A stretch of 36,919 nucleotides of DNA from Herbiconiux sp. (lineage in GTDB: Bacteria; Actinomycetota; Actinomycetes; Actinomycetales; Microbacteriaceae). The notes beneath the pieces are model-generated. The model did no database searches. It worked only from the letters and a program-made list of their open reading frames with translations, and had not been told where the DNA came from. The stretch spans positions 1 through 36,919 of the forward strand of contig NZ_JAHFUW010000046.1 in NCBI RefSeq assembly GCF_023264855.1. Direction: 5' to 3'. Positions 34,779 to 36,919 of the stretch are shown here, piece by piece (within the stretch, counting starts at the first letter, position 1; each line of letters opens with the position of its first letter). Position numbers and translations under genes: made by a program.

Positions 34779-34824
34779 ATACGAAGAACCCCCTCGCGCA
34801 ACAGAGCGAGGGGGTTCTTCGTAT
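34779..34824. terminator. Bidirectional terminator with 19-bp perfect stem
   Basis: Arms 34779-34797 and 34806-34824 pair perfectly over 19 bp around an 8-nt loop; the GC core is GAACCCCCTCGC / GCGAGGGGGTTC with TTCTTC on one side and GAAGAA on the other. It lies between the convergent secreted-protein and lipoprotein genes and can serve both. Confidence 0.92.
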
Positions 34825-34863
34825 GCCCGGCGTGTTCGGTCATCCGCCGTGGCTGGCGAGTGA

Positions 34864-35670
34864 CTAGCCGGCCGGGATCGGCGTCGGGGTCACGGTCGGC
34901 GTGGGTGTCGGCGTCGAAGCCGCGGCCACCGCCTCGGAGAAGATCGCGATCGGCACGTACTGGTGAACGATCTGCGTCGTGTAGCTGTTCGACAGCGGCG
35001 AGGTCTCGTACGAGAGCTGCATCGCGAAGTCGAGCATCACACCCTGGGTGTCGTCGGAGACGACGCCGATCTGTTGCGACTCCAGCTGCAGACCGCCCTT
35101 GGGCGAGGTGATCAGCAGGCCGAGACCCTGCTCCGACCGCAGCGCCTCCGGGTCGAGGGTGACCTTCAGCGGGTCGGTGTTGAGGTTGTAGGGCGTCTCC
35201 ACCACTCCGGATGCCGTGCTCGTCTTGGCGGTCACGGTGATGTTCGACATGTAGACGCGACGCTTCTGGTCGAAGGGCGCCTCGGCCGGCACGCGGTTGT
35301 CGTAGACGCCGATGACGAACGAGAAGCGCTTGTCGGCCAGCGGGGTCCAGTCGTGCGTCTTCTGCTCGGTCCAGACGTCGAGCTTCAGCTGCAGCTGGTC
35401 GGCGATGTCGACCGTGGGGTGCACCGAGCCCATGTCGGTGAAGACCGAGGCGAACTGCAGGTTCGCGTCGGTCGAGGTGGCGCTCAGATCCGTCTTCGTG
35501 CTGTCGGCCCCGGATCCGTTGTAGACGCCGGGCGTGGGCTGGATGCCGAACAACGGCATGATCGTGGAGCAACCGGACAGGGCGACGACGGTCGCGAGGG
35601 CGGCCCCCACGCTGAGGGTGCGCAGAACGAGGCGCTTGCTGGGCATCATCGGAATCTTTCGTTCGGACAT
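34864..35670 (-). CDS. Lipoprotein of unknown function
   Basis: Exported lipoprotein, not recognised. The N-terminus (SKRLVLRTLSVGAALATVVA) leads to the lipobox LSGC, so the mature protein is lipid-anchored outside the membrane. The body of about 220 residues is beta-rich (TVDIADQLQLKLDVWTEQ, RFSFVIGVYDNRVP, GVMLDFAMQLSYE), and the C-terminus ends in a Thr-Pro repeat (STPTPTPTVTPTPIPAG) like a cell-wall-spanning linker. Two starts are possible: ATG at 35670 without a ribosome site, or ATG at 35649 (MMPSKR) with GAAAG 6 nt upstream; the second gives a 26-residue signal peptide and may be the true one. A TAGATT -10 candidate is at 35699-35694. Confidence 0.85.
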   Translation of the reverse strand: MSERKIPMMPSKRLVLRTLSVGAALATVVALSGCSTIMPLFGIQPTPGVYNGSGADSTKTDLSATSTDANLQFASVFTDMGSVHPTVDIADQLQLKLDVWTEQKTHDWTPLADKRFSFVIGVYDNRVPAEAPFDQKRRVYMSNITVTAKTSTASGVVETPYNLNTDPLKVTLDPEALRSEQGLGLLITSPKGGLQLESQQIGVVSDDTQGVMLDFAMQLSYETSPLSNSYTTQIVHQYVPIAIFSEAVAAASTPTPTPTVTPTPIPAG

Positions 35671-35726
35671 CAAAGGCTGTGGAGCATCCGAAATCTAACA
35701 GCCGCCCTGCGCCCCGAAACGAGGAA

Positions 35727-35765
35727 CGGCCAGGAACCGATCGAACATTGATCGAATCCTGGCCG
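35727..35765. terminator. Candidate hairpin after pyk
   Basis: CGGCCAGGA / TCCTGGCCG (35727-35735, 35757-35765) with an inner stem CGATCGA / TTGATCG (35738-35744, 35748-35754; one G-T pair). It stands 60 bp beyond the pyk stop. The tail on the minus strand is only weakly T-rich. The 151-bp lipoprotein-pyk gap holds nothing else clear. Confidence 0.5.
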
Positions 35766-35824
35766 AAACCTGAGGTTCTGCCGAGCGGTCCTTCAGCAGG
35801 CCCCTCGGTCGGGTGACACGCGCC

Positions 35825-36919
35825 CTAGTTGTCGAAGGTCTCCGGCTTCTCGGGCTTGTGCGCCGAACCGATGACGTGCACGCGCATGTCGTTGGTGGAG
35901 CCGGACACCCCGGGAGGGGAACCGGAGATGACGATGACCTTGTCGCCGATCTGAGCGCGGCCGAGGCCGAGCAGCACGTCGTCGACCTGCACCATCAGCT
36001 CGTCGGTGTGGGTGACCCGGTCGACCAGGTAGGACTGCACGCCCCAGCTCAGCGCCATCCGGTTGCGGATGCCGGGCTCGGGCGTGAAGCCGAGGATCGG
36101 GATGATGTTGCGCAGGCGAGTCATCCGGCGCACGGAGTCGCCCGACTCGGTGAACACGCAGAGGAACTTGGCTCCGACGAACTCGCCCACCTCGGCGGCG
36201 GCGAGGGTGACCGCGCCGCCCTGGGTGCGGGGCTTGGTGCCGAGCGCGGGGATGCGCTCGAGGCCGTGCTCCTCGGTCGACTCGATGATGCGCGCCATGG
36301 TCTGCACGGTGATCACCGGGAACTCGCCCACACTGGTCTCGCCCGAGAGCATGACCGCGTCGGCGCCGTCGAGCACCGCGTTCGCACAGTCGGATGCCTC
36401 GGCGCGCGTCGGGCGCGGCGACGAGATCATCGACTCGAGCACCTGGGTGGCCACGATGACGGGCTTCGCCATGCGGCGCGAGAGCTCGACCGCGCGCTTC
36501 TGCACGATCGGCACCGCCTCGAGGGGCAGCTCGACGCCGAGGTCGCCGCGGGCGACCATGATGCCGTCGAAGGCGTCGATGATCTCCTCGAGGTTGTCGA
36601 CCGCCTGCGGCTTCTCGATCTTGGCGACGACGGGAACGCGGCGGCCCTCTTCGTCCATGATGCGGTGCACGTCGTCGACGTCGGCCGCGTTGCGCACGAA
36701 GGAGAGCGCGATGTAGTCGGCGCCGAGCTTGAGGCCCCAGCGCAGGTCGGCGATGTCCTTCTCGCTCATCGCGGGCACGTTCACGGCCACGCCGGGCAGG
36801 TTGATGCCCTTGTTGTTCGACACCGCACCGGGGACCTCGACGCGCGTCGTGACGACGGTGCCGTCGGTCTCCAGCACGCGGAGCCCCACCTTGCCGTCGT
36901 CGATCAGCAGCGGGTCGCC
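35825..36919 (-). CDS. pyk: Pyruvate kinase, C-terminal part
   Basis: Last step of glycolysis: transfers phosphate from phosphoenolpyruvate to ADP. The frame is open to the window edge, beginning GDPLLIDDGKVGLRVLE, so about the first 110 residues are missing. Visible features are the B domain, KGINLPGVAVNVPAMSEKD, SFVRNAADV, the metal/active-site region VAKIEKPQA and GIMVARGDLGVELP, the signature SSPRPTRAEASDCANAVLDGADAVMLSGET, and the regulatory C-domain ending KPEKPETFDN. The length visible (364 aa) fits a total near 475, as usual for actinobacterial enzymes. Confidence 0.97.
   Translation of the reverse strand, partial: GDPLLIDDGKVGLRVLETDGTVVTTRVEVPGAVSNNKGINLPGVAVNVPAMSEKDIADLRWGLKLGADYIALSFVRNAADVDDVHRIMDEEGRRVPVVAKIEKPQAVDNLEEIIDAFDGIMVARGDLGVELPLEAVPIVQKRAVELSRRMAKPVIVATQVLESMISSPRPTRAEASDCANAVLDGADAVMLSGETSVGEFPVITVQTMARIIESTEEHGLERIPALGTKPRTQGGAVTLAAAEVGEFVGAKFLCVFTESGDSVRRMTRLRNIIPILGFTPEPGIRNRMALSWGVQSYLVDRVTHTDELMVQVDDVLLGLGRAQIGDKVIVISGSPPGVSGSTNDMRVHVIGSAHKPEKPETFDN

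Overview
This window is ordinary chromosomal DNA from a high-GC Gram-positive bacterium. Gene content, GTG starts, TAnnnT -10 elements with little or no leader, and an actinobacterial gene order (pyk / ANTAR regulator / thioesterase / polA / rpsA / coaE / uvrB / uvrA / uvrC / rapZ / whiA) point to Actinomycetota, most likely Microbacteriaceae (family level is inference). 26 of the 27 protein genes are complete or run to a window edge with a recognisable reading frame, one tRNA is present, and no transposase, integrase, prophage or CRISPR array was seen.

Layout. 1-4324 (minus): 5' part of superoxide dismutase, whiA, rapZ, uvrC. 4428-5777 (plus): a protein ending in a degenerate pRiA4b ORF-3-like domain. 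5797-11061 (minus): uvrB then uvrA. 11165-12190 (plus): 6-phosphofructokinase. 12276-15335 (minus): coaE-pxpA-pxpB-pxpC, the last three being 5-oxoprolinase. 15462-16913 (minus): rpsA. 17056-20595 (minus): a tight operon DUF885 / DUF4166 / TIGR01777 epimerase. 20742-26644 (plus): the imuA'-imuB-dnaE2 mutagenesis cassette. 26685-29390 (minus): polA. 29469-30525: PaaI-type thioesterase (plus) and PdtaR-like ANTAR regulator (minus). 30565-30647: tRNA-Leu(CAA). 30737-35670: cell-surface genes (a cell-wall-binding-repeat protein, a small unknown protein, a Tat-type secreted protein, a lipoprotein). 35825-36919 (minus): 3' part of pyruvate kinase.

How it works together. The window is a DNA-repair neighbourhood: all three UvrABC excision subunits, Pol I for gap filling, and the translesion mutasome. 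The most informative signal is regulatory. Upstream of uvrA, uvrB, uvrC, polA and the DUF885 operon lies the same layout: TGTCGG(T/A/C)(G/C), exactly 8 nt, then a -10 hexamer; in four of the five the -10 is followed by exactly 6 nt and the start codon. This matches the RecA-independent damage promoter (TTGTCRGTG-N8-TAnnaT) that PafBC activates in mycobacteria. By contrast the imuA'-imuB-dnaE2 cassette has a LexA-type box. Two damage regulons thus appear side by side, and the DUF885-DUF4166-epimerase operon looks like an unexpected member of the PafBC one.

Other points: a 15-bp coding minisatellite in the epimerase gene, a dyad operator sitting on the predicted rpsA start site, paired hairpins between imuB and dnaE2, very long perfect terminator hairpins, and a Pol I with Tyr at the position that controls dideoxynucleotide discrimination.
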